Positions 11,298 through 22,196 of a stretch of DNA of 64,000 nt are shown piece by piece. The stretch's first letter is position 1, and each line of letters opens with the position of its first letter. The translations under genes were made by a program, and so were the position numbers. Source of the stretch: Chondrosia reniformis (Eukaryota > Porifera > Demospongiae > Chondrillida > Chondrillidae); contig OX359190.1 of the NCBI GenBank assembly GCA_947172415.1, positions 2,046,001 through 2,110,000 of the forward strand. The letters run 5' to 3'. The notes beneath the pieces were generated by a model that was given only the letters and a program-made list of their open reading frames with translations, ran no database searches and was not told where the DNA came from.

Positions 11298-13163
11298 CTT
11301 TAATGTTATAATCCAGTGTGACCACCTCTCTAATGTGACCACCTCTCTAATGTTATAACCTCTCCAGTGTGACCACCTCTCTAATGTGACCACCTCTCTA
11401 ATGTGACTACCTCTCTAGTGTGACCACTTCTCTAATGTGATCACCTCTCTAATGTGACCACCTCTCTAATGTGACCACCTCTCTAATGTGACCACCTCTC
11501 TAATGTGACCACCTCTCTAGTGTGACCACCTCTCTAATGTGACCACCTCTCTAGTGTGACCACCTCTCTAATGTGACCACCACTCTAATGTGACCACCTC
11601 TCTAATGTGACCACCTCTCTAATGTTATAACCTCTCCAGTGTGACCACCTCTCTAATGTGACCACCTCTCTAATGTGACTACCTCTCTAGTGTGACCACT
11701 TCTCTAATGTGATCACCTCTCTAATGTGACCACCTCTCTAATGTGACCACCTCTCTAATGTGACCACCTCTCTAATGTGACCACCTCTCTAGTGTGACCA
11801 CCTCTCTAATGTGACCACCTCTCTAGTGTGACCACCTCTCTAATGTGACCACCACTCTAATGTGACCACCTCTCTAATGTGACCACCTCTCTAATGTTAT
11901 AACCTCTCCAGTGTGACCACCTCTCTAATGTGACCATCTCTCTAATGTGACCACCTCTCTAATGTGACCACCTCTCTAATGTGACCACCTCTCTAGTGTG
12001 ACCACCTCTCTAGTGTGACCACCTCTCTAATGTGACCACCTCTCCAGTGTGACCACCTCTCTAATGTGACCACCTCTCTAATGTGACCACCTCTCTAGTG
12101 TGACCACCTCTCTAGTGTGACCACCTCTCTAGTGTGACCACCTCTCTAATGTGACCACCTCTCTAATGTGACCACCTCTCCAGTGTGACCACCTCTCTAA
12201 TGTGACCACCTCTCTAATGTGACCACCTCTCTAGTGTGACCACCTCTCTAGTGTGACCACCTCTCTAGTGTGACCACCTCTCTAGTGTGACCACCTCTCT
12301 AATGTGACCACCTCTCTAATGTGACCACCTCTCTAATGTTATAACCTCTCCAGTGTAACCACCTCTCTAATGTGACCACCTCTCTAATGTGACCACCTCT
12401 CAAATGTGACCACCTCTCTAATGTGACCACCTCTCTAGTGTGACCACCTCTCTAGTGTGACCACCTCTCTAATGTGACCACCTCTCCAATGTGACCACCT
12501 CTCCAATGTGACCACCTCTCTAATGTGATCACCTCTCTAATGTGACCACCTCTCTAATGTGACCACCTCTCTAGTGTGACCACCTCTCTAGTGTGACCAC
12601 CTCTCTAGTGTGACCACCTCTCTAGTGTGACCACCTCTCTAATGTGACCACCTCTCTAATGTGACCACCTCTCTAATGTGACCACCTCTCTAGTGTGACC
12701 ACCTCTCTAGTGTGACCACCTCTCTAGTGTGACCACCTCTCTAATGTGACCACCTCTCTAGTGTGACCACCTCTCTAGTGTGACCACCTCTCTAATGTTA
12801 TAACCTCTCCAGTGTGACCACCTCTCTAATGTGACCACCTTACAAATGTGACCACCTCTCTAATGTTATAACCTCTCCAGTGTGACCACCTCTCTAATGT
12901 GACCACCTCTCTAATGTGACCACCTCTCAAATGTGACCACCTCTCTAATGTGACCACCTCTCTAGTGTGACCACCTCTCTAGTGTGACCACCTCTCTAAT
13001 GTGACTACTTCTCTAGTGTGATCACCTCTCTAATGTAACCACCTCTCTAATGTGACCACCTCTCTAGTGTGACCACCTCTCTAGTGTGACCACCTCTCTA
13101 ATGTGACCACCTCTCTAATGTGACCACCTCTCTAATGTGACCACCTCTCTAATGTGACCACAC
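11298..13163. repeat. 17-bp minisatellite, about 110 copies (unit A)
   Basis: Tandem 17-mers of gtgaccacctctctaat with frequent variants ending agt and a rarer gttataacctctccagt variant. The variants recur in blocks: the segment starting at the gttataacc near 11352 repeats at about 11625, a spacing of 272 bp (16 units), so the array also grew by higher-order duplication. It lies between the ATXN7L3-like gene and KCD2. Confidence 0.95.
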
Positions 13164-13239
13164 TAAAAACTTAAACTTGTTCCATAGGCCTCACATACTT
13201 CACATGTAGGTCTGCATGCCATCCTTGCCATATTCTGCT

Positions 13240-13420
13240 GACTAACCTCAACTAAGTAGGACCAGTAATTCCCCTGGACCAGAAAGATCTGCAGATCCAG
13301 AAGCTCCTTGTTCACCAGCTACACCAGTTGGACCACAATCTCCAACTGTTCCAGGTAGACTCTGTTGTAATGTATTACCAGGCATAGGAGCAACAGGTTC
13401 TTTCACCAATTATCTCCGCC
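13240..13420 (-). pseudogene. Collagen-like Gly-X-Y fragment (unit A)
   Basis: On the minus strand a frame reads PGTVGDCGPTGVAGEQGASG and onward, with glycine at every third position for seven triplets, then one broken triplet and another SGP. The frame meets a stop (tga) about ten codons later and the upstream side is also closed, so no complete exon can be defined. Units C and D keep the Gly-X-Y pattern in part; B has substituted glycines. It may be a relic of a collagen exon carried with the duplication, or chance in a short frame. Confidence 0.35.
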
Positions 13421-13477
13421 AGCTTCTGTGCATGGTAGACCGTGTTGTCTTTTGATCACATGGATCTTCTATAGCAG

Positions 13478-13558
13478 TTTGTAAAAACCATAGCATATAT
13501 GGTAAAGCTGTATTAGTAGTGTTCGCTATATAAACATTACGAAATGATGCATACCTTA
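13478..13558 (-). repeat. Second copy of the exon-2 boundary of the ATXN7L3-like gene
   Basis: About 81 bp here (gtttgtaaaaaccatagc to gatgcatacctta) is almost identical to 9843–9924, which spans the 5' end of exon 2 of the ATXN7L3-like gene and the intron before it. Here the following minus-strand frame stops after about 15 codons. The duplicate exists in units B (from about 26643), C (shortened) and D (from about 61433). Confidence 0.7.
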
Positions 13559-13733
13559 CTGTATTTGGAAGGCAACACTAACTCGGGTTTTCCTCTCAGG
13601 AGAGGCGGGATAACCAGATCTACCGCCAATAGTTCAACGGTGTCAATAGTTGTTATAGTGACAGTTACAGTTATATAGAGCAGTCAGTGAAGTATTTTCT
13701 CAGTTTTTAGTTTTGTTCGCTTTTGCTGAAGAT

Positions 13734-16700
13734 ATGAACAAAGATAAAGTGAGGTTACTTAATTGTCTCTTGTAAGTAAAAGATGGGCGGAGCCGCCCGG
13801 AATCGAACGGTCTGACTGCGTCTCCTACACTCATTTAAAAAGACACAGGCTATAGATCTGAAATACTTAAAGCGTTGGGATGAGTCTAATCGTAGAACAG
13901 ATATCGCAAGTGAACCTGCTTTGTCGGGACGTAGCTGGCATATCTTTACAGAGACTGTAGTTTCTGTTCGATTGGGTTTGTTTAGACTGTAGTTTTAAAC
14001 CAGTCGACTATACGTATAAAGACACAAGCGATTCATATCCTTTTAAGGGACAATTTAGAAAGCGAGAAACTGATTCCGTAATCTTTTCCATAACTGAATA
14101 GCCATTCTGTTGCTCTACTGGTGGGAATTACTTTATCACTGTATATTCGTACGTTATGAAGTTTACTAACTTGAGTACTGTATGAGCCATGCATGCACGT
14201 TAAGACAAGATTTACGTTAAGAATATTTAGACAAGAAGATTTACGGCACTTACAGACCTCAAAGTGTTCTTACAATAAGCTGCTACAGAACTTGCTCCTT
14301 CCATGTCATTCAGTTCCTCCAAACAGTGAATATTATCTTTTCTTTCTTCTCTCTAATTAGGTATTTCGCAGTGACCTCCTGACAGCTGGAGGAGGTCACT
14401 TCCTCAAACCAACTAAAATACCGGAAATGCCTATTGGAATCAGTTATGGCAAAGCTGTTGTCATCAATCAAAGAGTATTTGTCAGCGGAGAGCAGAGAGG
14501 AGAAAAGATAGTTCAGATTTACGATGTTAAAACCAATAAATGGTCAACACTACCTCCATCTCCGTATTCTCGTAGAGGAGCCACCATCATAAATGATCAG
14601 TTAACTCTGATAGGAGGTTGGGACACTCATTACACTCCTACAAACAAGCTAGCGACATGGACAGGTGAAGAATGGTTAGAGCTATATCCTCCAATGCACA
14701 ATGCCCGATCCGATCCAGGCGTTCTTGCTATTGGAGACTTAGTAATTGTGTCTGGAGGAGCAGGTAACCAACAAGTAGACACAATTGAATTCCTGGATGT
14801 TAAGAATAGAATGTGGATACAGTCGAATATGAAACTTCCTCGTCCATTAGCGGAACACCACATGGCATTGTGTGGTAAATACATTTACATCTACTACTAC
14901 TTCGGTGGATATTTTTGGAGAATGAATAAGAAGAATTTTATGGCTTCACTTACCAATAATGATGTACATCACTGGGAACAGCTCGAGGATGCACCAGAGT
15001 ACAGTTCACTTTTACAATACAGCACCCTACCAGTCATAGTAGGTCCAGATGGAATCTTTATTTTCGAGAAGAAGAAGTGGACACAAATTAGTGAAGAAAT
15101 GTCTTCTTACAACACCTGTACGGCTTCCCTCAACGGAACTACGTTTCTCACCATTGGAGGAGGAGACTATATGACAAGAGCTGTACAGTATGATATTGTA
15201 GTTAAGGTTAGTAACTTATTTAATTACAAAACATTACATTTAAGTATTAAGAAGTCTTGTTAATATTCGTTGCGCGTTTCGCCTGCACTTTCTCCTTCAA
15301 ATAGAAACATTAGAAGGTTTTATTTACTTCGTTAGAGTCACCTAACTTGTGCGCTCAGTGTACATGAAGCGCGTGTCAATGCTAACAAGACTTGTATTGT
15401 TTTAAGTTCTCGTACGAGTGTGTTCTACGAGCGCTCTCACGAGTTTAAGTGTTAACTTGATTCCACTAACGAAGACTGTTAAGTCTTCTTGCTCTTAGCA
15501 TTTGAAGGAGAGTGTGTACGTTTTATAAATGTGTAAAAATTTTAAAACGGTTTCTTGTCGCGCTACACATGTAATTTAAGAGAAAGTAGTTTTATAGAAG
15601 TGCTAAGTTGTAAATCGGCATTTAGACCTACACTTGGAATTAATTTAACGTCCTGTGCACGTTCGTTTGATTAGTTATAACTATGCAGTAGTGTTGGTTG
15701 TAGACACAATTAATAAACTACTTCCTCAACAGTAAATTGCTACAAAGTTTATTAGGCAGTCTGAAGTCGGCCATTTTACCAGTAAATAGACCAAAAATAG
15801 TCGTCAGCGTCTTAGGCAGATGATTATTACTTGTATTTAAAGAGATGTTGCTTTCTTAAATTAGGTTTTCCTTGTTAAAATTAGTATATGAAAGATAAAT
15901 AACGGCAAATAGATTTGTCAGTGAGAATTATTCATATAATTATATTAGGATTTTAAGTATACGTAACTATAGGAATAATTGTAAGTTGACATTTTACTTT
16001 ACAGCCAAAAATAGGACAGCTAGGTACTACGTATACAGCTAGGTGCTACATATACAGCTAGGTACTACATATACAGCTAGGTACTGCGTATACAGCTAGG
16101 TACTACATATACAGCTAGGTACTACATATACAGCTAGGTACTGCGTATACAGCTAGGTACTACATATACAGCTAGGTACTGCGTATACAACTATGTACTA
16201 CATATATGAATATTGACTTATTGACTCCTACAATGACTTGAGATGTGTTTGTTTCATACAGTATAATTGAACCATAACTTTAAATAGTTTGAATACTTTT
16301 TTTATAAAATGCTATTCCAAAGCTGTAGTGTACGTAGGTGTATAAGAGTATTAACATGTATTCTTAGGAGGGAGACACTAGCTTGAAGGAGGGAGACGCT
16401 AGCTTGAAGGAAGGAGACGCTAGCTTGAAGGAGGGAGACACTAGCTTGAAGGAGGGAGACACTAGCTTAAAGGAGGGATACACTAGCTTGAAGGAGAGAG
16501 ACAGTAGCTTGAAGGAGGGAGACACTAGCTTGAATGAGGGAGACACTAGCTTGAAGGAGGGAGACACTAGCTTGAAGGAGGAAGGCGCTAGCTTGAAGGA
16601 AGGAGACAGTAGCTTGAAGGAGGGAGACAGTAGCTTGAAGGAGGGAGGCACTAGCTTGGGGGATGAATTTATCATATTCAAGGTAGATTTATTGAACGTT

Positions 16701-19700
16701 TATTTTGAAATTTTCAACTGATATATTGTCATGTTGTAGGAGAAGGAAATGAAGGAGAAGCAGACATTGATTGATCAAGTAGAGAGATTGAAGCAATCTG
16801 AAAGAGAGTACGAACTAAAGGTCCAAGAACTTGAGGTTTGTCTTTTGACGTTTTGGACGTCTAAAGATGCAGTTTGGTAAATATTTTGTTGACAAAACGT
16901 TTACCAAACTGTGTCTTGAAGTTGTTAAATACAGACACATTGTTAAATAGAAAGGCCAATTGAAGTCTCATCCTGATTGGTGAAAGTACTGTAGTTCGGG
17001 AAATTTTCTTGGGAAAAATTTTCGTGTTAAAATATTTTCGTGGTCTGGGAGCTACCACGAGTGTTCTGCTGGTACTTCGGACGAAAGTGAGCCCTTTGGG
17101 TCCGGTAAACCGTCCTTGCACTGCAGGTATCGCAGTAGAGCCATTTTGGCTGCGCTCAGCTGTGTTGCGTTTACATATACGTAGATTGTACAACGTGTTA
17201 TTATTCGTTGTTAAAAAATTTCGTGCGATAAATTTTCGTGGTTTGAGCCAACCACGAAAATATTTTAACAACGAAAATTTCCCGAATTACGGTACATTGT
17301 AGACTAGAGAGCCAATAGTGCACTGACATTAGACATTATTTACAAATTTAATGAGTTTCACCTCTTGACTTGGGATCACAGCAAGTTAACACATCTCATG
17401 TATGTACGTATAGATACGTATTATGCTAGTCTGTTGAGAATACATTTACCAGATGCATTGAGTACCGAAATATCTGGTGTTCATCTTTTTAATGTACTTT
17501 TTATGAAGCAAATTGAATTTAGTACCTATCACTGATTAATTCCTTCCACAAGTGTTTGAAATTTGTTTAAATCTTTCTACAAAATGCTACATCTCACTTC
17601 CATTGATATATGCTCTGTTGTGTGTATATATAGACAGAAGTAGCTGATTTGAGCAGCAAAGGAACAGAGACACAACAGAAAATCATTGGACCTCTTGAGG
17701 TATGAAGACACTGGAGAGGATTTATAAATGTGTTCTTTGACTCGCATGTTCTTTATACTGTAGGAGAGGATAGCTGAACTGAATAGAGAACTGAGAGACA
17801 CTCAGAAAGAAAATCTACACCTGAAAGAATGTGATTTGAAGGAGTCCAACATTGACTTAAAGGAATCTAACATTGAATTAAAGGAATCCATTTCAGAATT
17901 GAGGAAAACAAATTCAGATTTAAGGGATTCCAATAGCCAGACTATTGTAAGTATCACTGTTGTGATCAATACATATTATGTTATTTAATTTACTTGTCTA
18001 ATCTTCTTATTGTAGGAGAGGATAGCTGAACTGACCAGTGAACTGAGAGACGCTCAAACGAATGTAGCTGAACTGACAAGTGAAATGAGAGACGCTCAAA
18101 CGAATGTAGCTGAACTGACCAGAGAACTGAGAGACACTCAGAAAGACAACCTACATCTGAAAGAACGTAATTCAGATTTGAAGGAGTCCAACATTGAATT
18201 AAAGGAATCCATTTCAGAATTGAGGAAAACAAATTCAGATTTAAGGGATTCCAATAGCCAGACTTCTGTAAGTATCACTGTTGACATGTTATCAATACAT
18301 GTGTTATTTAATTTACTTGTCCAATCTTCTTATTGTAGGAGAAGTTCGCTGAACTGACCAGTGAACTGAGAGATGCTCATAGGAATGTAGCTGAACTGAC
18401 CAGTGAACTGAGAGACGCTCAAAGGAATGTAGCTGAACTGACCAGTGAACTGAGAGACGCTCAGAAAGACAATCTACACCTGAAAGAACGTAATAGTGAT
18501 TTGAAGGAGTCCAACAGCCAGTCTACTGTGAGTGTCACTGTTGACATGTAATGAATATGGTTTTTGATCAACCCTCTTATATTGATGTAGGAGAAGTTGG
18601 CTGAACTGACCAGAGAACTGAGAGACACTCAAAGAAATATAGCTGAAGTAACCAGAGAATTGAAAGATACTCAAACGAATGTAGACAAACTAGAACTTTC
18701 CAAAAGGCACCTGAAAGAACGTATCAATGACTTAAATAAAACCAATTCTCTTCTGGGTGAAGGCAATTCAGAATTGAAGGTAATCCATTGTTTTGACATC
18801 TAGATTTCTTATTTTCATGTACATATATAGTGATAGGTGTATTAATGAGCTGAATGAACACTGTATGTAACATGTGAATGTGTTATTGCATGTTAATTAT
18901 AGATGGAACTTTGTATGTATATACATATAATATGTACGCGTACATGTACGTATATGTCAGAAACATTCACAACTAGTAACTGATTGACAAGACATCTATG
19001 TACTGCAATGTAGACTAGACTACAGCAGCAACAGCAAAGTACAGAAAGAGTTGCAGAGTTACAAGAGGAGAACATCAAACTGAGAGAAGAGAAGGTATTT
19101 CATTTCACTATTACTATACATGGGAGTATGGGTACTTCCTTTTAACATGTTTTTCTCAACTACCATAAAGGGTAGAGTGTAATAATTTAGGACAACTCAT
19201 CTAACGTTGCTAACCTTAATTATGTCCCAAATTATCCTATGCTACACTATATGGACATACATAGTTACTTACTCCTGCAGAATCACTGGATCTGCAATAT
19301 ACACCTTTTAGTTAAACCAGTGCATTATGAAATAGTAATATAAGTACAGTCTGTCTACATTGATAGTAAGCGTGATATATGAATATCATTATTGAACAAG
19401 AAATGGTCTCTCTTTCAAACACCTTGTATCATCTGTGGAATAGACTGTTACAGATTTTTAGAGCTTTTCTTCTAATATTTAGAAAACTGTTCATTCTTCT
19501 TATTTTTACTTGTGTAGAGCTTTCTTGAAGGTTCCTTGAAAGAAACTGAAGACAGAAGGAAAGCTTTGGAAGAAGAGAAGGCTAAAACTGAAAAGCAAGC
19601 TGAAGAGTTGAGGAGTAACATGTTGGGAAAGGTGGAAGGATTTGGTGCCATGTTAGAAGAAATGAAGAAATCATTAGACATGTTGGAAGGTTAGTTTTTG

Positions 19701-20578
19701 CAGTCATTATTTTCCAAAGAAGTGTGGACTTGTAAATTGAGCTATTTGATTCATTTCCACTATTTAGAAAAGCAAAGCAAAGGAGAATTAATGAGGTGAG
19801 TTTTATGTAAATCTTTAATGTAGAATATTGGATGATGTTGTTATAACTTATTTTTGTCCCTAAAAACCTTATTACAAAACATCCAACAATAAGTAGTGTG
19901 AAATGTGTCTTTAAATGCTCACCAATTTGTTGAAAAGATGATGAAAGGAGGGAGCATTTTAACCATCTATACCGTAGAATCATCCCCATGCTGTACCAAA
20001 AGTACTTTATTGGTTTAGAATGGACATTTTGCTTTGCAGCCTAAACAGCCAACCACCTGGTACCTGCCCCCCCTCCCCCATGATTCATAGTATATTATGT
20101 TCTATTAATTAGAAGTCTTATAGACTAGAATTCTGTATCATATTTGTCCTTAAAATATTCTTCAGAATATTCTACAATAAATTACATGTGTCCATGGATA
20201 CTCATAAGATTATTAAAAGGTGCATGATGTACATATCTACGAATTAAGTATTTTATTGCTTTCCACAGCACTGAACTTACAACCAGACACATGGATGTGC
20301 TGCTGAGAAATGTCATTGATAAAGTTCCTCAAAAATGGGAGGAAATTGCAATTTGCCTTCAATTTGAGGACAATAAGATAGCGTCACTTAAAGATGGAAA
20401 TTTAAAAATTGAAGAACGATGTAGAGCCATGCTGAGGTCTTGGCTAAGACAAGATAAAGATACTGGTAGCCGGCCAAGGACCTTGAAAACCTTGTACAAT
20501 GCACTTGTGGATCGAGACTGTAAACCTGAGGCACTTAAACTTGTAGAAGAAGTGAAGGGACACGTGGAGAAGGAATGA
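13734..20578 (+). CDS. KCD2: Kelch–heptad coiled-coil–Death protein, complete
   Basis: Predicted exons: 13734–13748 (MNKDK), 14361–15206 (Kelch), 16368–16682 (15 heptads), 16740–16835, 17634–17699, 17764–17946, 18016–18267, 18339–18527, 18591–18779, 19014–19094, 19518–19689, 19768–19795 and 20269–20578; about 913 residues, all joins in frame. The 282-residue Kelch exon shows six motifs (KTNKWSTLPP, GEEWLELYPP, FLDVKNRMWIQS, FWRMNKKNF, FEKKKWTQI, FLTIGGG), consistent with a six-bladed propeller. The C-terminal domain (KVPQKWEEIAICLQFEDNK) is a Death domain. The heptad exon has a 3' splice site and no ATG, so it needs an upstream coding exon; the Kelch exon is nearest, in phase, with a conserved donor (gttagt). 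The Kelch–heptad join is still inferred. Exon 16740–16835 was shortened by a deletion and appears to use a gtttgt donor. Confidence 0.7.
13749..14360 (+). other. First intron of KCD2
   Basis: About 610 bp between the MNKDK exon and the Kelch exon. It is strongly conserved among units and contains gggcggagccgccc, a GC-rich palindrome, beside a GTTCGATTCC element on the minus strand. No open frame is kept. It could also include untranslated exon sequence. Confidence 0.5.
16016..16207 (+). repeat. 19-bp minisatellite in the Kelch–heptad intron (unit B)
   Basis: About ten tandem copies of the acagctaggtactacatat repeat, following the same ttttactttacag acceptor as in unit A. The order of tacatat and tgcgtat variants differs from unit A, so the two arrays have been remodelled independently. 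Confidence 0.9.
16368..16682 (+). repeat. 21-bp coding VNTR: 15 heptads (KCD2)
   Basis: A 315-nt exon of fifteen exact heptads, ending in a variant of DEFIIFK. It is the longest version in the window. Variants include EGYTSLK, ERDSSLK and EEGASLK. Frame and heptad register are kept throughout. Confidence 0.9.
16989..17292. mobile_element. MITE with TA target duplication (unit B)
   Basis: 304-bp element flanked by TA (16987–16988 and 17293–17294) in a KCD2 intron. Units A, C and D show the uninterrupted site. The ends are inverted repeats: ctgtagttcgggaaatttt against ccgtaattcgggaaatttt on the other strand. Subterminal inner repeats (ttaaaatattttcgtgg and ccacgaaaatattttaa) give strong foldback. 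No coding capacity is recognised; the 97-residue frame inside is not conserved. TA target and ends suggest mobilisation by a Tc1/mariner-type transposase. Related to the copy at 59281–59657. Confidence 0.9.
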
Positions 20579-21220
20579 CAGTTAATTGATGTTAAGTGTG
20601 ATGTTGTGTATATAGTCAGAGATATATCTATGTGGGGAGCATACAAGTACCAGTCAGTACCCTCTAACCAAATATGATGTATACAATTTTAACTGTTAAA
20701 AATCTGTCAAGTAAAGATAACAACACTGTACTAAGATTTGTGCCTCCTCTCCCTGGTATTGTTAATCATTGATTAGGACATGTACAGTTTATCAGTTCAA
20801 TGATAGAAGAATAGTGTTGTTCATAATACATGTATGGCTTCTTTTAATTTCTTCTTATCCTCATCCTATTATGTACAGTATTACAAGGGAGAGCAGTCTT
20901 TTAACAAACTATTGGATTGCAGAAAGAAAATTATTGTAACAATAATCAGAAGTAGTCCTGACAATCTCTTTTATACAATACATGTATTTTTTTAGCATTT
21001 AACTGTTTGTCAACAACAAATGTTCAACTTTAATTTTGTGTCAATGATGTTTGATGTTTGTAATTCACTGAGCTTCCTGCAAAGTATATGGAGTTTATTG
21101 CATTATTCTGTGACTATTTATATGCATGTATGTGTGCAGGAGTATATTTGTGAGTTAAGTGGTTTAAGTACTGTGAGGTTTCAAGTAAGAGGGTGACAAA
21201 CTGTTCCACTTGAAAAGCAC
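20579..21220. other. Spacer between KCD2 and ELOVL-B
   Basis: AT-rich spacer, shorter than in other units because a segment containing the TATA/CRE block seen at 5447–5473 is deleted near 21088. No gene supported. Confidence 0.6.
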
Positions 21221-21896
21221 ATGATGACTGGAGCTGCAGGTCTTGAAGAGACAGTAGGACTCCGACTAACTGCTGTGACTACTAAACTTTGCAGTATACC
21301 TAGTTTTCCACTGTTCGTTGGTTACTGAAGATTCCGTTAATATTGCACAATTTGACTTGCTTTGTGGCGAGTGTATACACGTTCGTTGCTGGAGTGTACG
21401 CATTGACAACAACACCGTCTTTGCTCACTGTTTCCGAAGGAAACTCGAACGTTATCCACGTCTTATATGCATATTGGATAAGCAAGGTGATTGAACTCTT
21501 GGATACCGTATTTATTACCTTTGGACACAAGAAACGGCAGCTAACGGCGCTTCATGTTTTTCATCACTCGAGTATGCTCTGCTCCTTGCAGATTTTGCTT
21601 ACAGCAGGACGCGTTGGACTCCAATATCAGTCGGTTTCACCATTAATTCCTTTGTGCACATAGTCATGTACAGCTATTACAACCTAGCAACCTTCTACAG
21701 CCTCAGCTCAGCATGGTGGAAGAAAGGAGTGACACAGCTGCAGATTATCCAGTTTTTGTTTGTTATTTATATGGGAGTTAATGGCTACGTGAACTACGGG
21801 TATTGTATTTATTCCATTATTTATCCAGTAGCAATCTTATTATTCTTTATGAACTTTTACTATAATACCTACTTATCCAAAAGATTCAAGAAGTAG
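21221..21896 (+). pseudogene. ELOVL-B: fatty acid elongase, multiply broken
   Basis: Second elongase copy. A 55-bp deletion at about 21327 removes the first membrane-region codons and creates an immediate TGA. A 2-bp insertion at about 21578 (gctctgctcc for gctgctcc) shifts the frame again just after the HVFHH box. The 3' frame with NLATFYSLSSAWW and TQLQIIQF resumes at 21654 and ends at 21896. The candidate promoter block is also missing. No functional enzyme can be made. Confidence 0.9.
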
Positions 21897-22196
21897 TTAA
21901 AGAAGACTACGAGGAAGCTAAAGAAGAGACTGTATATATATTAAGAGAGTTAATGTATAAAAAGTCTTTTATTTCTATTACACCTTGCATATACATGCAC
22001 CAAAGCTACTTTTGTGTTGCATATAATTATTGTTGAATTATATACCCAATTCATTTTCACTATTAAATTTTGCACGGTGTTGAATAAGAGGAATTTTGCA
22101 GTTGTAGAAAGCTTTTAATTCATTAAATAAGATTGATGGATACAATGTATAATATTCATGTGACTGTCACATGACCTGATGTTCCTCACATCAGTA

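Larger units (their letters stand above)
1..15634. repeat. Segmental tandem duplication, unit A
   Basis: First copy of a head-to-tail unit. The phase is set by the window start, whose first bases (tggaattaatttaac) recur at 15635, 28805, 41114 and 63582. Gene order is KCD1 3' half, ELOVL-A, ATXN7L3-like gene on the minus strand, 17-bp minisatellite, then the start and Kelch exon of KCD2. It is longer than B or C mainly because of the large minisatellite. It carries the only ATXN7L3-like gene without an obvious disabling lesion. Confidence 0.95.

Noticed and set aside
13734-13775. Alternative first exon ending at the ttgtaagt donor (MNKDKVSLLNCL...)
   Set aside because: KCD4 has an extra G in this stretch that changes the phase, so it is unlikely to be coding; the gtgagt donor after MNKDK was chosen.
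13783-13830. tRNA-like B-box (GTTCGATTCC on the minus strand) beside a GC palindrome
   Set aside because: The T-arm stem does not pair and no cloverleaf can be drawn in any of the four units; treated as intron sequence.
15207-15263. Extension of the Kelch frame (VSNLFNYKTL...) to the stop at 15263
   Set aside because: It starts exactly at a conserved gttagt donor, the end differs between units, and the heptad exon needs a phase-0 upstream exon. Read-through of the intron remains possible.
17009-17302. Plus- and minus-strand frames of 97 and 136 codons inside the unit B MITE
   Set aside because: Products of the inverted-repeat structure; not open in the related copy at 59281–59657 and without recognisable domains.
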